Notes: generated from the sequence alone by a model not told the origin. 64,000 bases of DNA from Streptomyces radicis (GCF_003626575.1 NZ_RBDY01000005.1:186001-250000), one strand, 5' to 3'. Positions 27,101-37,739 are shown, counted from the first letter of the stretch. Translations and numbers: made by a program.

Positions 27101-30100
27101 ACGAAGTTTGGGGGAAGGTCGGCGTGGGTGGCGAGCGCGGCGTCGCGGACGTCGGGCCACGGGTGGCGGCGCAGATAGCCGAGCAGCTCGCGCCAGGGGT
27201 CGGCCCAGCCGGTGCGCGTGCCGCCCGCGTCGGTGAGCCGGACGGCGAACAGGCCGGTGGCCAGGCCGCCGTCGGCGGCGAGCCTTGCGGCGGCGGCCAG
27301 CGTCTCGCCGTCCGGGTGGGCGCCGACGAGCCTGGCAGCGAGCGCGTCGGCGGTGCGCCAGGCCAGCGCGGGGCGGTGCTCGTGGAGCGCGGCCAGCCGG
27401 GCCAGGGCCGTGGCCAGCGCGTCGCCGGGGGCCGCGAGGTCCACGGCGGCGACCAGCAGGCGCGTGGCCTCGCCCACGAACTCGGGGTGCGCGGCCAGGA
27501 GTTCGCCGGTCTCCGCGGCGAAGGGGCGGGCGTCGTCGCCCTGCTGGCCCGCGGCGCGCGCCAGCAGGGTGACCAGCGCCTCGACGCGGCGGCGGCCCGG
27601 GAGGTCCTCCCCCTCGCCATCGGCCCCCGTGGCGTCCACGGTGGCCAGGCGCGTGACGGCCGCGGCGAACGCCGCGCGCGCCCCCGCGTCCGCGCGGGCC
27701 AGCGGCGCGAGGGCGGCGAGGGCCGACTCCCACGTGGCGCGTTCCCCCAGGTCGGTCAGGGCGGCGCTGAGCACGTCGGTCGCGGTGTCGGCCCATGGGC
27801 CCCACGGGGCGAGGGCGCGCAGCGCGGAGTTGACGACGGTCGGGTCGTCGGCGGCGCACAGGGCGACGACCAGCCGGGCGTAACGCTCCCTGTGCCGCTC
27901 GGGGAGGTCGCCTGGGCCCGCGCGCAGCACCGCGCGGGCCGCGGCGACGCCGTCGGTCACGGCCGCGTCGAGGATCCGCCAGACGCGGCCCTCGTCGAGC
28001 AGCCGGACGGCGTGGGCGACACACGCGGCGCGGATGTCCCGGTGCTGGCCCGGGAGTTCGAACGCCTCGGTGAGCAGCGCGGCGGCCTCGGCGGCCGGGA
28101 GCCCGGCGGCGGCGATCCGCACGGCCTCCTTGCCCGCCCTGACCGTGAACGGCGCGCCGGGCTCGGGCAGCAGCAGGGCGCGCAGGTGCGGGGCGAGCCT
28201 GGCGGGCGGCACATGGCGGGCGGCCCTGGCGAGCGCGGGGACGGCCGCGGCCGCCAGGGGTCCCGTGGCGTGCGACAGCAGCTCGGGCAGTGCGTCGCCC
28301 GGGCGGGGACCGGTGGCCAGGGCGGCGACGGCGGCCGCGGCGAGCGCGGGCTCCTCGGCGTGGGTCCAGCCACGCACGGCGGCGGCGCCGCGCTCGTCGA
28401 GCGACGGCAGGGCCTCGAGGGCGGCGGCGCGGGCGAGCAGCGGAACGTCCTCGGCCGCGGCCTCGCGCGCGAACCTGCGGGCCGCGGCCCGGCGTTGGTG
28501 GGGCGGCCAGCGGCGGGTGTGGGGTCCGGTGGGCGGCAGCCACGTGGCGCCGTCGGCCAGGAAGCGGCCCCGGGGCGGGGCGTCCCCGACAACGGTGTCG
28601 AGCAGGTCGGTGCGGCGGGTGACCAGGACGCGCAGCACGGGCGGCAGAACGGCGGCCGAGGCGTCGAGGGCGAGCACGCGGGCGACGCGTTCGTCGCGCG
28701 TGACGGGGTCGGCGAGCCAGAGCCCCACGGCGGTGCTCGCGGTGGGAACGGTGCCGAACTGGACGGCCTGCCACAGGAGTTCCTGGAGCTCGGGCATGCC
28801 ACGGGCGCGGCGGCCCACCGCGCGGGCCAGGGCGAAGGTCAGCCCGTGGTCGACCTTCTCGGCGCCCGCTTCGAGCCAGGGCCGCAACGCCTCGAACACC
28901 TGGTGCTCCTGGCCGCGGCGCAGCGTGTGGTCGAGGCGGCCGAGGTCGGCGTCGCCGGTGTGGCCCGAGATGCGGACCAGGGTGCGCAGGGACCAGCTGA
29001 GCAGGGCGCGCCGGTCGGTGGCGGCGTGTTCGCGCAGGACGGCGAGGGCGAGGCGGCTGAGGGCGGCGCGGGCCGCGGGCGAGGAGTCGCGCGCGGCGAG
29101 GGCGTCGGCGGCGACGCGGTCGAGCCCTTCGGCGGCCTCGTCGGCGAACAGCGCGGGGTGGACGGCGGCCAGGGCGTTCAACGCGGCGGAGCGGACCTGG
29201 TCCTGCTCGTCGCGCAGCTCCTTCGCGCTCTCCAGCAGGGCGGTGAGGGCGTCGGGGTCGCCCGATGAGGCGGCGTTGCGGACGAGGAGGGTCCAGCCAT
29301 CGGCGCGTTCCTCGGGGGCGGGGCGGCGGGCGGCGGCCCGCAGCGCGGGCTCGGCCTCGGCGACGGGCAGGTGGGCGAGGGCGGCGAGGAGCGGCCCCTC
29401 GCCGAGTCGGCGCTCGCGGACGCGGGCCGCGAGCCGCCTGGCCTCGGAGTGCCGTGTGGCGCGGGGCAGTTCGGCGAGCACGGCGTCGGGGACGCCGCGT
29501 TCGCCGCCGTCGTGGTCCTCGGCGGTCGCGGCGGCGTGGACGGCGGCGCGGCGGCCCGGGGGCATGGCGTGCAGCAGGGCGGCGAACCGCGCGGGGCGGG
29601 TGGCCGCCCAGCGCCGCGCGAGGTCGGCCAGCTCGGGCGGGTCATGGGCGACGAGGCGGCGCAGCGCGGTCCTTGACAGGTGGCGGGTGCGGTGGTCGGC
29701 GAGGTGGTCATGGGCCAGCATCAGGCGCAGCGTGCGGCCGGGGTCCACGGCGAGCAGCCGGGGCAACGCGGCCCAGCCGGGCCAGTCGACGGCGCCGTGG
29801 TCGTGGCGTTCGAGCAGGGCGAGGGCGCGGGCGGGGCGGCGGACGGCGGCCTCGGCGACGGCCCTGTGGTGCCGCGCCCACCACGCGCCGTGCGAGGGCG
29901 GGGCGAGCGCGGCGAGCCGGGCCTCGGCGACGTCGATGACCGGGTCGGGGTGGCGCGAGGCGAGGGCGCGCCAGCCGGTCATGGCGTGGAACAGCTCGGG
30001 CAGCAGCCGGGCGACCGTGGCGGGGCCGCAGCCGGGCAGCAGGCGGGCGGCCTCGGCGTCGCCCCAGCGCTCGCGGTGGGCGTCGACGAGCTGGTCGGCC

Positions 30101-30474
30101 AGCCGGGTGCGGCCCTGGGCGACGACGGCGCCGAGCAGCTGGTGGCGCGGGGCCGAAGGGGCGTCCTCGAGCGCGACCTCGATGGCGTAGTCGCCCACGC
30201 CCGCGGGCCCCGCGGCGGCCAGCGCGCGGGCGCGCACGACCGGGTCGGGGTCGGTGAGGCGGCTGGCCAGGTAGCCCGTGTCGCGCCCGACGGCGGCGGC
30301 GACCACGGCCAGGCGCGCGCCGTGCTCGCCGTGCCTGGCCAGGCCCTCGACCAGGTCGCGCAGCTCGCTGCGGTCGGCCGCGGCCCTGGCGCGCGCGGCG
30401 AGCTCGCGCATGCGGCGCGGGTGGGGCAGCGGGGCGAGATCGATGAGCAGCCGGTCGGCGCCTACGTCGGTCAT
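27070..30474 (-). CDS. very large HEAT-repeat-like protein (1134 aa), function unknown
   Basis: A long alpha-helical protein made almost entirely of Ala/Leu/Arg-rich helical pairs with recurring patterns such as [15 protein letters not shown] near the N-terminus and [13 protein letters not shown] at the C-terminus, typical of HEAT/Armadillo scaffolds. No catalytic motif, signal peptide or membrane segment is visible. ATG 30474 (MTDVGADRL) is chosen; no ribosome site is present and CAGAAT 7 bases upstream could be a -10, suggesting a leaderless transcript. It is divergent from a TetR regulator. The C-terminus (EVPPSRTS) is encoded by a tandem repeat and may not be ancestral. It probably serves as a protein-interaction scaffold. 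Confidence 0.7.
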   Translation of the reverse strand: MTDVGADRLLIDLAPLPHPRRMRELAARARAAADRSELRDLVEGLARHGEHGARLAVVAAAVGRDTGYLASRLTDPDPVVRARALAAAGPAGVGDYAIEVALEDAPSAPRHQLLGAVVAQGRTRLADQLVDAHRERWGDAEAARLLPGCGPATVARLLPELFHAMTGWRALASRHPDPVIDVAEARLAALAPPSHGAWWARHHRAVAEAAVRRPARALALLERHDHGAVDWPGWAALPRLLAVDPGRTLRLMLAHDHLADHRTRHLSRTALRRLVAHDPPELADLARRWAATRPARFAALLHAMPPGRRAAVHAAATAEDHDGGERGVPDAVLAELPRATRHSEARRLAARVRERRLGEGPLLAALAHLPVAEAEPALRAAARRPAPEERADGWTLLVRNAASSGDPDALTALLESAKELRDEQDQVRSAALNALAAVHPALFADEAAEGLDRVAADALAARDSSPAARAALSRLALAVLREHAATDRRALLSWSLRTLVRISGHTGDADLGRLDHTLRRGQEHQVFEALRPWLEAGAEKVDHGLTFALARAVGRRARGMPELQELLWQAVQFGTVPTASTAVGLWLADPVTRDERVARVLALDASAAVLPPVLRVLVTRRTDLLDTVVGDAPPRGRFLADGATWLPPTGPHTRRWPPHQRRAAARRFAREAAAEDVPLLARAAALEALPSLDERGAAAVRGWTHAEEPALAAAAVAALATGPRPGDALPELLSHATGPLAAAAVPALARAARHVPPARLAPHLRALLLPEPGAPFTVRAGKEAVRIAAAGLPAAEAAALLTEAFELPGQHRDIRAACVAHAVRLLDEGRVWRILDAAVTDGVAAARAVLRAGPGDLPERHRERYARLVVALCAADDPTVVNSALRALAPWGPWADTATDVLSAALTDLGERATWESALAALAPLARADAGARAAFAAAVTRLATVDATGADGEGEDLPGRRRVEALVTLLARAAGQQGDDARPFAAETGELLAAHPEFVGEATRLLVAAVDLAAPGDALATALARLAALHEHRPALAWRTADALAARLVGAHPDGETLAAAARLAADGGLATGLFAVRLTDAGGTRTGWADPWRELLGYLRRHPWPDVRDAALATHADLPPNFVREVPPSRTS

Positions 30475-30544
30475 GGCGGAATTCTGCCGCCCGCGCCCGC
30501 GCCACGCGGCGGCAGCCCCGCGACGGGCCCCGGGGCACCCGCCG

Positions 30545-30550
30545 TACGAT
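30545..30550 (+). promoter_or_regulatory. -10 element of a possible leaderless TetR-gene promoter
   Basis: TACGAT ends 6 bases before the ATG at 30557, where a transcript would start with the initiation codon; no ribosome site is present. The -35 region is GC-rich and unconvincing. Confidence 0.4.
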
Positions 30551-30556
30551 GCCCCC

Positions 30557-31177
30557 ATGGGACACGAGGCGGCGCCCGTGGGGTCGCGCGAGCGCAAGAG
30601 GCGGCGCACGAACGGCGATCTGACCCGGGCAGGGCTCGAACTGTTCCTCACGCGCGGATACGAGAAGACCACCGTCGGGGACATCGTGCGCCGGGCCGAC
30701 GTGTCGGAGCGCACGTTCTTCCGCTACTTCTCCAGCAAGGAGGAGCTGATCCTGCGTCCGCTGCGCGCGGCCTGCCGGGCGCTGCTCACCGAGGTGGCGC
30801 GGCGTCCCGAGGCGGAGGCGCCGCTGCGCGCGCTGCACGAGGGCGGCCTCGCGGCGCTGCGCCGGGTGACGGGCGAGCGGCCCGAGCGCCATCTGGCCAC
30901 GCTGCGGGTGGTGTGTGCCGAGCCCGGCGCGATGGCGGCCTGTCTGCGCTTATCCACCGAGCAGCAACACGAGCTCGCCCGGGTGCTGGCCGCGCGCGAG
31001 GGGCTGCCCGAGGACGATCCTCGCCCGCTTGTCCTGGCGGGTGCGTTCATGGCGACGGTGGTGCGCGCGACGCTGAGCTGGGACGAACGGGGCGACGGCA
31101 CGCTGGAGTCACTGGTGGAGGCGGCCCGCTCCCATGTGGCGCTGCTGGGCCCCGCGCTGGCGGGAAGCTGGCGTTGA
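30557..31177 (+). CDS. TetR-family transcriptional regulator with a TTA codon
   Basis: A 206-residue regulator. The helix-turn-helix spans about residues 20-65 (ELFLTRGYEKTTVGDIVRRA, then SERTFFRYFSSKEEL), classic TetR. The C-terminal ligand domain (about 75-206) is of the loosely conserved actinobacterial MftR/TetR_C type. A TTA leucine codon at 30950-30952 in the ligand domain suggests bldA-dependent translation. The ATG at 30557 gives a complete domain; the long open frame upstream is antisense to the HEAT-repeat gene. It is divergent from that gene over 82 bases, so may control it or itself. Confidence 0.88.
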   Translation: MGHEAAPVGSRERKRRRTNGDLTRAGLELFLTRGYEKTTVGDIVRRADVSERTFFRYFSSKEELILRPLRAACRALLTEVARRPEAEAPLRALHEGGLAALRRVTGERPERHLATLRVVCAEPGAMAACLRLSTEQQHELARVLAAREGLPEDDPRPLVLAGAFMATVVRATLSWDERGDGTLESLVEAARSHVALLGPALAGSWR

Positions 31178-31353
31178 GGCCCGCCCCGGGGTGGGCGATC
31201 CTCCTGACCCGGCGTCGACCAGCTCACCCGCGCGGGTGATATGAACTCCACACGTGCAGCTGAATTCCTTGCGGAATCCCGGGAGTTATGGGCAGGGTGC
31301 CACAGGTGACACAGTGCACTCACTCCATCACGCCCGCGGAGTCCGGAGGGATC

Positions 31354-31776
31354 ATGACACTCATCGGCCAGGACGCCGGTACCCAACGCCTGTCGCACAG
31401 CTGGGCTCTGACGGCCCGTCGGGAGGACCTGGCGCACTTCCGCCGCCTGGCCTCGCTGGCGATGCGGGAGTGGGGGCAGCCCTCGTCGGTGGCCGAGGTG
31501 GTGCTGCACGGGGTGACGGAGCTGCTGTCCAACGTCGCGCGGCACGTGGAGGATCCGCGGTGCACGCTGGAGTTGACGCTGGTGGGCGGCGGGGTCCTGG
31601 TCACGGTGCACGACCGTTCGCCGGTACTGCCGGTGATCACGCTGCCCGACTGGACGGCCGAGGAGGGCCGCGGCCTCTGGCTGCTGCGGGAGATGGCCGA
31701 CGACCTCGGGTACGCCGGGGCCGAGGGCGGCAAGCGGGTGTGGGTGCGGGTCGCGGGGGAGGCGCCCGACGCGTGA
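31354..31776 (+). CDS. ATP-binding regulator, anti-sigma-factor-kinase-like (HATPase_c_2)
   Basis: A 140-residue GHKL ATPase domain. The N-box is TELLSNVARHV, followed by VTVHDRSP and the G2-like EEGRGLWLLREMAD. The start at ATG 31354 has a strong GGAGGG. It is the second such protein in the window and belongs to the large Streptomyces family thought to phosphorylate anti-sigma antagonists. A near-perfect GAATTCC-ttgc-GGAATCC repeat lies about 85 bases upstream. It converges on the FadB-like gene. Confidence 0.82.
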   Translation: MTLIGQDAGTQRLSHSWALTARREDLAHFRRLASLAMREWGQPSSVAEVVLHGVTELLSNVARHVEDPRCTLELTLVGGGVLVTVHDRSPVLPVITLPDWTAEEGRGLWLLREMADDLGYAGAEGGKRVWVRVAGEAPDA

Positions 31777-31827
31777 GGCGCGCCGGGCGCTTCGTGCGGA
31801 AGGGCGGTCGCCGGTCGCCGGTGCCGG

Positions 31828-34008
31828 TCAGTCGTCGGTGAACGGCTCGTTCCGCTCGGCCTTGGCGCGCAGCGGCGCGGGCGGCGCGAAGCGGGCGCCG
31901 TAGCGGGCCGCCAGCTCGTCGGCGCGGGCCGCGAAGCCCGCGGGGCCGCCGGGGTGGCCGTTGACGTACTGGAGGACGCCGCCGGTCCAGCCGGGGAAGC
32001 CGATGCCGAGCAGCGAGCCGACGTTGGCGTCGGCGACGGTGCTGATCACGCCCTCGTCGAGCAGCCTGATGGACTCCAACGCCTCGGAGAACAGCAGCCG
32101 TTCGCGGATGTCGTCGAACGGCACGCCCGCGTCCTTCCTCGCGAAGTGGGTGCGCAGCCCCGGCCACAGCCGGGTGCGGCCACCGGCCTCGTAGTCGTAG
32201 AACCCCGCGCCGCTCGCGCGGCCCTCCCGCCCGAACTCCCCGGTCATCCGGTCGAGCACGGCCTCGGCGGGGCGCGGCTCCCAGCGGCGCCCCGCGGCCT
32301 CGGCCGCGGCGCGGCCCTCCGCCCACACCCGCAGGGGCAGCCCGAGGGACATCTCGTCGAGCAGCGCAAGCGCGGGCGTGGGGTACCCGGCCATGGACGC
32401 GGCCCGTTCGAGCGAGACGGGGTCGACGCCCTCGGCCAGCATGTCGAGCGCCTCCTCGAGGAAGCGGCCGATGACGCGCGAGGTGAAGAAGCCGCGGGAG
32501 TCGTTGACCACGATCGGCGTCTTGCCGAGCCGCCGCACCAGGTCGAACGCCCGGGCGATGGCGGCGTCGCCCGTGGCCGCGCCCCTGATGATCTCGACGA
32601 GCGGGCGGCGTTCGGCGGGCCAGAAGAAGTGCAGGCCGACGAAGTCCTCGGGGCGCGTGACGGCCTCGGCGAGGTGGGTGACGGGCAGGGTCGAGGTGTT
32701 GGTACACAGCAGCGCGTCGGGGGCGACGGCGCCCTGGATCTCCTGGAACACCTTCCGCTTGAGCGCGCTGTCCTCGAAGACCGCCTCGATCACCACGTCG
32801 CAGCCCGCCAGCTCGGCGGGGTCGGCGGTCGCGGTGACGCGGGCGAGTGCGGCGTCGCGCTCGTCGGCGGTGACGCGGCCCGCGGCCAGCGCCTTGTCCA
32901 GCAGGGCCGCGCCGTGGGCGCGGCCGCGCTCGGCCGCCTCCCGTGTGACGTCCTTGAGCACGACGTCGAGGCCCACGGCGGCGCACGCGTGGGCGATGCC
33001 CGCGCCCATCATCCCGGCGCCGACGACGGCGACGCGGGCGGCGGGGCGCTCGGGGACGCCGCGGGGGCGGGCGGCGCCCGCGTTGACGGCCCTGAGGTCG
33101 AAGAAGAACGCCTGGATCATGTTCTTCGACGTCTGGCCCGTCACCAGCTCGGTGAAGTACCTGGCCTCGATGGCCGACGCGGTCTCGAAACCGACCTGGG
33201 CGCCCTCGACGGCCGCGGCCAGGATGGCGCGCGGGGCGGGGTAGGGCGCGCCATGGGTGCGCCGGGCCAGGGTCGCGGCGAACGACGGCAGGACCGCGGC
33301 CAGCCGGGGGTCGGCCGGGGTGCCGCCGGGGACGCGGTGGCCCTCGGTGTCCCACGGCTGCCGGGCGTCGGGGTTCTCGCGGATGAACGCCCGTGCGCGG
33401 TCCAGGAGTTCGGCGCGGGTGGTCACCAGCTCGTGCACCAGCCCCCGGTCGAGCGCGGCGCGCGGGCGGTGGCGGCGCCCGTCGAGCAGCACGCCGGTGA
33501 GCGCCTCGGCGATGCCGAGCAGCCGGACGGTGCGGACCACACCGCCGCCGCCGGGCAGCAGGCCGAGGGTGACCTCGGGCAGGCCCACGCGGCAGTCGGG
33601 CGCCTCGGGCCCGTGCATCAGGATCCGGTGGTGGCACGCGAGGGCGATCTCGAACCCGCCGCCGAGCGCGGTGCCGTTGAGCGCGGCGACGACGGGCCTG
33701 CCCAGGGTCTCGATGCGCCGCAGGGCCGCCTTGACGCGCATCCCGAGGTCGAAGACGCGCCGGGCGTCGGCGGGGGTGGCGGCGCGCAGGTCGCGCAGGT
33801 CGCCGCCCGCGAAGAACGTCTTCTTGGCCGAGGTGACGATGACCCCGGTGATGGTCTCGCGCTCGGCCTCCAGGCGGTCGGCCGCGGCGGTCAGCGAGGC
33901 GATGCAGGCGGCGTTCATCGTGTTGGCCGACTGGTCGGGGTCGTCGAGGGTGAGGGTGACGACGCCCTCGGCATCCCGCTCCCAGCGGATGGTGGGGGTC
34001 TCGCTCAT
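31828..34008 (-). CDS. fused enoyl-CoA hydratase/3-hydroxyacyl-CoA dehydrogenase (FadB/FadJ-like)
   Basis: A 726-residue bifunctional beta-oxidation enzyme. Residues 1-190 are crotonase, with GGGFEIALACH and LPEVTLGLLPGGGG bearing the two catalytic Glu. The dehydrogenase starts near residue 325 (VGAGMMGAGIAHA binds NAD) and continues with VGLHFFWPAERRPLVE, VNDSRGFFTSRV and the C-terminal FGREGRASGAGFYDYE. It hydrates enoyl-CoA and oxidises the hydroxyacyl product. ATG 34008 lies 92 bases after the thiolase stop. The canonical HFFNP is HFFWP here. It is the last gene of the four-gene operon. Confidence 0.92.
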   Translation of the reverse strand: MSETPTIRWERDAEGVVTLTLDDPDQSANTMNAACIASLTAAADRLEAERETITGVIVTSAKKTFFAGGDLRDLRAATPADARRVFDLGMRVKAALRRIETLGRPVVAALNGTALGGGFEIALACHHRILMHGPEAPDCRVGLPEVTLGLLPGGGGVVRTVRLLGIAEALTGVLLDGRRHRPRAALDRGLVHELVTTRAELLDRARAFIRENPDARQPWDTEGHRVPGGTPADPRLAAVLPSFAATLARRTHGAPYPAPRAILAAAVEGAQVGFETASAIEARYFTELVTGQTSKNMIQAFFFDLRAVNAGAARPRGVPERPAARVAVVGAGMMGAGIAHACAAVGLDVVLKDVTREAAERGRAHGAALLDKALAAGRVTADERDAALARVTATADPAELAGCDVVIEAVFEDSALKRKVFQEIQGAVAPDALLCTNTSTLPVTHLAEAVTRPEDFVGLHFFWPAERRPLVEIIRGAATGDAAIARAFDLVRRLGKTPIVVNDSRGFFTSRVIGRFLEEALDMLAEGVDPVSLERAASMAGYPTPALALLDEMSLGLPLRVWAEGRAAAEAAGRRWEPRPAEAVLDRMTGEFGREGRASGAGFYDYEAGGRTRLWPGLRTHFARKDAGVPFDDIRERLLFSEALESIRLLDEGVISTVADANVGSLLGIGFPGWTGGVLQYVNGHPGGPAGFAARADELAARYGARFAPPAPLRAKAERNEPFTDD

Positions 34009-34100
34009 GGTGTCGCGGCTCGCTCCTCTTGGGCTCACTTCGGCGGTCCTGGACGGCGGTCGGAGTCGGCGGATCGGGGTCGGCGGGGCGGGTCGGCGGG

Positions 34101-35315
34101 TCAGACGCGTTCGACGACGGTGGCGATGCCCATGCCGCCCCCGACGCACAGGGTGGCCAGGCCGCGGCGCAGGTCGCGGCGCTCCAGCTCGTCCACGAGG
34201 GTGCCGAGGATCATGGCCCCCGTGGCGCCCAGCGGGTGGCCGAGCGCGATGGCGCCGCCGTTGACGTTGACCTTGTCCAGGTCGAGGCCCATCTCCCTGA
34301 CGAAGCGCAGGACGACGGCGGCGAACGCCTCGTTGACCTCGACGAGGTCGATGTCGTCGATCGTCAGCCCGGCCTTGGCCAGCGCCTTGCGGGTGGCGGG
34401 GGCGGGCCCCGTCAGCATGATGGTGGGCTCGGACCCGGTGACGGCGGCGGAGACGACGCGCGCCCTGGGGGTGAGGCCGAAACGCTCGCCGACCGCGGCG
34501 TTCCCGACCAGGACGAGGGCGGCGCCGTCGACGATGCCCGAGGAGTTCCCGGCGTGGTGGACATGGTCGATGCGCTCGACCCAGTGGTAGCGCTGGAGCG
34601 CCACGGCGTCGAACCCGCCCCGCTCGCCCAGCGCGGCGAACGACGGCTTGAGCCGGGCCAGGCTCTCCGCGGTGGTGCCGGGGCGCGGGTGCTCGTCGCG
34701 GTCGAGGACGGTGAGCCCCGAGCGGTCGGTCACGGGCACGACGGAGCGGGCGAACAGCCCTTCCTTCCAGGCGCGCGCGGCCCGCTCCTGGGAGAGCGCG
34801 GCGTACTCGTCCACGTCGCGGCGGCTGAAGCCCTCGACGGTGGCGATGAGGTCGGCGCTGATGCCCTGCGGGACGAACCCGGTGGCGAGGCTGGTCTCCG
34901 GGTCCATGCTCCACGCGCCGCCGTCGGAGCCGAGCGGCACGCGCGACATGGACTCCACTCCGCCCGCCACCACCAGGTCCTCCCAGCCCGAACGGACCTT
35001 GGCAGCCGCCAGGTTGACGGCCTCGAGGCCCGAGGCGCAGAAGCGGCTCTCCTGGAGCCCCGCGACGGTCTCTGGCAGCCCCGCGGCCAGGGCGGCGATC
35101 CTGGCGATGTCGGAGCCCTGGTCGCCGTGCGGGCTGACGACGCCGAGGACGACGTCGTCGATGGCGGCCGTGTCGAGCCCGGGGAGCCTGCGCGGCAGCT
35201 CGCGCAGCAGCCCGGTGACGAGGTCGATCGGCTTGGTGCCGTGCAGGGCGCCATCCGGCTTGCCGCGCCCGCGCGGGGTGCGGAGGGCGTCGTAGAGGAA
35301 CGCTTCGTGGGTCAC
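34101..35315 (-). CDS. acetyl-CoA C-acyltransferase (thiolase)
   Basis: A 404-residue thiolase. The nucleophile Cys is in [12 protein letters not shown] (near residue 90), the acid/base residues in [16 protein letters not shown] and LCVGGGMG, and NEAFAA is also conserved. It cleaves 3-ketoacyl-CoA, pairing with the FadB-like protein encoded downstream. GTG 35315 overlaps the acyl-CoA dehydrogenase stop (GTGA) and has AGGAG at good spacing. Length and motifs are normal for the degradative class. Confidence 0.92.
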   Translation of the reverse strand: MTHEAFLYDALRTPRGRGKPDGALHGTKPIDLVTGLLRELPRRLPGLDTAAIDDVVLGVVSPHGDQGSDIARIAALAAGLPETVAGLQESRFCASGLEAVNLAAAKVRSGWEDLVVAGGVESMSRVPLGSDGGAWSMDPETSLATGFVPQGISADLIATVEGFSRRDVDEYAALSQERAARAWKEGLFARSVVPVTDRSGLTVLDRDEHPRPGTTAESLARLKPSFAALGERGGFDAVALQRYHWVERIDHVHHAGNSSGIVDGAALVLVGNAAVGERFGLTPRARVVSAAVTGSEPTIMLTGPAPATRKALAKAGLTIDDIDLVEVNEAFAAVVLRFVREMGLDLDKVNVNGGAIALGHPLGATGAMILGTLVDELERRDLRRGLATLCVGGGMGIATVVERV

Positions 35316-36484
35316 GGTGTCTCCTGTGCGCTTCCGGGGCGGTCGGCGAGGAGCGATCGGCCGATGATCTCCTTCATGATCTCCGTCGTGCCGCCGTAGA
35401 TGGTCTGGACGCGCCCGTCGGTGAAGGCGCGGGCCACCGGGTACTCGGTCATGTAGCCGTAGCCGCCGTGGAGTTGGAGGCAGCGGTCGGCGACCCGCTT
35501 CTGGAGCTCGGTGGCCCACCACTTGGCCATGGCCGCCTGCACGGCGTCGATGCCGCCCGCCGCGTGGTCGGCCACGCAGCGGTCGACGAACGTCCGGGTG
35601 ACGGCGCACTCGGTGGCCATCTCGGCGATCTCGAAGCGGACGTGCTGATGCCCCGAGAGCGGGCGCCCGAACGCCTCGCGCTCCTTCACATACCGCGTGG
35701 TCAGGTCGAGGACGTGCTCGGCCGCGGCGATCGCGCCCACGGCGATGCTCAGCCGCTCCTGCGGGAGGTGGGCCATGAGGTGGGCGAAGCCCCGGTTCTC
35801 CTCGCCGAGCAGGTTGTCCTTGGGGACGCGGACGTCGGTGAACGACAACTCCGCGGTGTCCTGCGCCTTCTGGCCGATCTTGTCGAGGTTCCTGCCGCGC
35901 TCGAAGCCGGGCATGCCGCGTTCGACCACGAGGAGGCTCAGGCCCTTCGAGCCGCCCTCGGGGGTGGTGCGGGCGACCACGACGACCAGGTCGGCGAGGA
36001 TGCCGTTGGAGATGAACGTCTTGGCGCCGTTGAGCAGCCAGTGGTCGCCCTCGTCGGTCGCGGTGGTGCGGATGCCCTGGAGGTCGGAGCCCGCGCCGGG
36101 CTCGGTCATGGCGACGGCGGTGATCAGCTCGCCCGAGCAGAAGCCGGGCAGCCAGCGCGCCTTCTGCTCGTCGGTGGCCAGGGAGGTCAGATAGGGGCCG
36201 ATGATGTCGTTGTGCAGCGTGACGGCGAAGCCCCTGGCGCCCGCCCGGGCGAACTCCTCGCCCAGCACGGCGCTGTACCGGTAGTCGGGCGCTCCCCCGC
36301 CGCCGTACTCCTCGGGCACGGTGAGGCCGAGCAGGCCGCGCCGCCCCGCGGCGAGCCACGCCTCGCGGGCCACGATGCCGTCGCGCTCCCACCGCTCCTG
36401 GTGGGGCGCCACCTCCTTGGCCAGGAAGGTGCGGACCACGTCGCGGAACGCCTCGTGGTCGTCGTCGAACAGGTGGCGCTTCAT
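35312..36484 (-). CDS. acyl-CoA dehydrogenase
   Basis: A 390-residue FAD enzyme of standard length. [16 protein letters not shown] and GAKTFISNG are the flavin-binding signatures; [17 protein letters not shown] and [17 protein letters not shown] complete the C-terminal domain. The Glu in YGGTTE is the expected catalytic base of the long-branch family. It performs the first oxidation of beta-oxidation. ATG 36484 overlaps the racemase stop (ATGA) with GAGGAA upstream. It is the second gene of the operon. Confidence 0.92.
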   Translation of the reverse strand: MKRHLFDDDHEAFRDVVRTFLAKEVAPHQERWERDGIVAREAWLAAGRRGLLGLTVPEEYGGGGAPDYRYSAVLGEEFARAGARGFAVTLHNDIIGPYLTSLATDEQKARWLPGFCSGELITAVAMTEPGAGSDLQGIRTTATDEGDHWLLNGAKTFISNGILADLVVVVARTTPEGGSKGLSLLVVERGMPGFERGRNLDKIGQKAQDTAELSFTDVRVPKDNLLGEENRGFAHLMAHLPQERLSIAVGAIAAAEHVLDLTTRYVKEREAFGRPLSGHQHVRFEIAEMATECAVTRTFVDRCVADHAAGGIDAVQAAMAKWWATELQKRVADRCLQLHGGYGYMTEYPVARAFTDGRVQTIYGGTTEIMKEIIGRSLLADRPGSAQETP

Positions 36485-37665
36485 CTCGGTTCCTCGGCGC
36501 TTCGCGGGTGGTGGTGGTGGGCGGGTGGGGCGGCGGTGAGTCCTGGCAGGTCCCAGTCGGCGGCGACCGAGGCGGCGTCGGCGCCCGGCACGGCGGGGCC
36601 CGCGGTGACCGCCGTGGGGGTGGCGGAGAAGCGCGGCGCGGGGGCGGGCTGCACGGCGCCCGCGTGCTCGGTGAACGTGCCGCGCGCCGTCAGATGCGGG
36701 TCCCGGTGCGCCTCGCGCAGCGACAGCACGGGCTCCACACACGCGTCGGAGCCCGCGAACACCTCGGTCCACTCCGCGCGCGTCCCGGTGGCGAACCTGG
36801 CCGCGATCAGGGCGCGCAGCGCGGGCCAGCGCGCCGGGTCGTCGCGGTCCTTCGCCGCCTCATCGCCTTCGATGCCGAGCAGCCGCGTGAACTCGGCGTA
36901 GAAACGCGGCTCGAGCGCGCCCACCGCCATGTGCCCGCCGTCGGAGGTGGCGTAGCACGCGTACCAGGGGCAGCCGCCGTCCAGGAGGTTGGCCGCGGGG
37001 CGGTCCCGCCAGGCGCCCGCGGCGAGAAGGCCGTGCAGCAGGGTGCCGAGGTGGGCCACGCCGTCCACGATGGCGGCGTCCACGACCTGACCCTCGCCGG
37101 TCGCGCGGGCGTGCAGCAGGGCGGCAAGGACGCCGACGGCCAGGTAGAGGGAGCCGCCCGCGTAGTCGCCGAGCAGGTTGGCGGGCGCCACGGGCGGGCC
37201 GTCGGCAGGGCCCGTCATGCCGAGGGCGCCGGTGCGGGCCAGATAGCCGAGGTCGTGCCCCGCGCGGTCGGCGAGCGGGCCGTCCTGGCCCCAGCCGGTC
37301 ATCCGGCCGTAGACCAGGCGGGGGTTGCGGGCGCGGCAGTCCTCGGGGCCCACGCCGAGGCGCTCGGCCACGCCCGGCCTGAAGCCCTCGATCAGCACAT
37401 CGGCGCGCGCGGCCAGCTGACGGGCCAGCTCGGCGCCTTCGGGGGACTTGAGGTCGAGGGTGACGGAGCGCTTGTGGCGGTTGGTGAGGTCGAAGGCCGG
37501 GTCGGCGCCGAAGCCCGGCGGCCCGGGCCGGTCCACGCGGACGACATCGGCGCCCAGGTCGGCGAGCAGCATCGCGGCGAACGGCGCGGGCCCGAGGCCC
37601 GCGAGCTCCACCACCCGGGTCCCGGCCAGCGGGCCGCGCCCTGGCCGCCTCGCTGCCGTCGCCAT
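36481..37665 (-). CDS. CaiB/BaiF-family CoA transferase or alpha-methylacyl-CoA racemase
   Basis: A 394-residue class III CoA-transferase fold. The N-terminal [20 protein letters not shown] and [10 protein letters not shown], then [11 protein letters not shown] and [13 protein letters not shown] are typical of alpha-methylacyl-CoA racemases; the Asp in [10 protein letters not shown] is the expected catalytic residue, and the LGPAPFA form favours racemase over formyl-CoA transferase. It would epimerise 2-methyl-branched acyl-CoAs so the dehydrogenase can act. The C-terminus is Pro/His-rich. ATG 37665 follows a promoter with a KstR-like operator. It is the first gene of the operon. Confidence 0.85.
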   Translation of the reverse strand: MATAARRPGRGPLAGTRVVELAGLGPAPFAAMLLADLGADVVRVDRPGPPGFGADPAFDLTNRHKRSVTLDLKSPEGAELARQLAARADVLIEGFRPGVAERLGVGPEDCRARNPRLVYGRMTGWGQDGPLADRAGHDLGYLARTGALGMTGPADGPPVAPANLLGDYAGGSLYLAVGVLAALLHARATGEGQVVDAAIVDGVAHLGTLLHGLLAAGAWRDRPAANLLDGGCPWYACYATSDGGHMAVGALEPRFYAEFTRLLGIEGDEAAKDRDDPARWPALRALIAARFATGTRAEWTEVFAGSDACVEPVLSLREAHRDPHLTARGTFTEHAGAVQPAPAPRFSATPTAVTAGPAVPGADAASVAADWDLPGLTAAPPAHHHHPRSAEEPR

Positions 37666-37709
37666 CGGGGCCCCCTGCCGTGTCAGCGTCGAACGCGCCG
37701 ACACGGGCG

Positions 37710-37739
37710 AGAATAAGAACACGTTCCACTTTTCCGCAA
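37710..37739 (-). promoter_or_regulatory. promoter of the beta-oxidation operon with an embedded GAAC-N2-GTTC operator
   Basis: On the minus strand, TTGCGG (37739-37734) and TATTCT (37715-37710) are 18 bases apart. The palindrome GAACGTGTTC (37717-37726) occupies the spacer. Its core, with flanking T, fits the KstR-type consensus TnnAACnnGTTnnA at all but the last fixed base, so a TetR-type acyl-CoA/sterol-metabolism repressor could block RNA polymerase here. The nearby sequence is unusually AT-rich for the window. Confidence 0.6.

Noticed and set aside
26916..27620. N-terminal extension of Tex to over 1000 residues
   Set aside because: The extension is a shadow of the HEAT-repeat gene; the GTG at 26915 has a ribosome site and gives the usual Tex N-terminus.
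34009..34914. N-terminal extension of the FadB-like protein to 1028 residues
   Set aside because: It overlaps the thiolase gene out of frame and is Arg-rich low complexity; ATG 34008 starts the crotonase domain properly.
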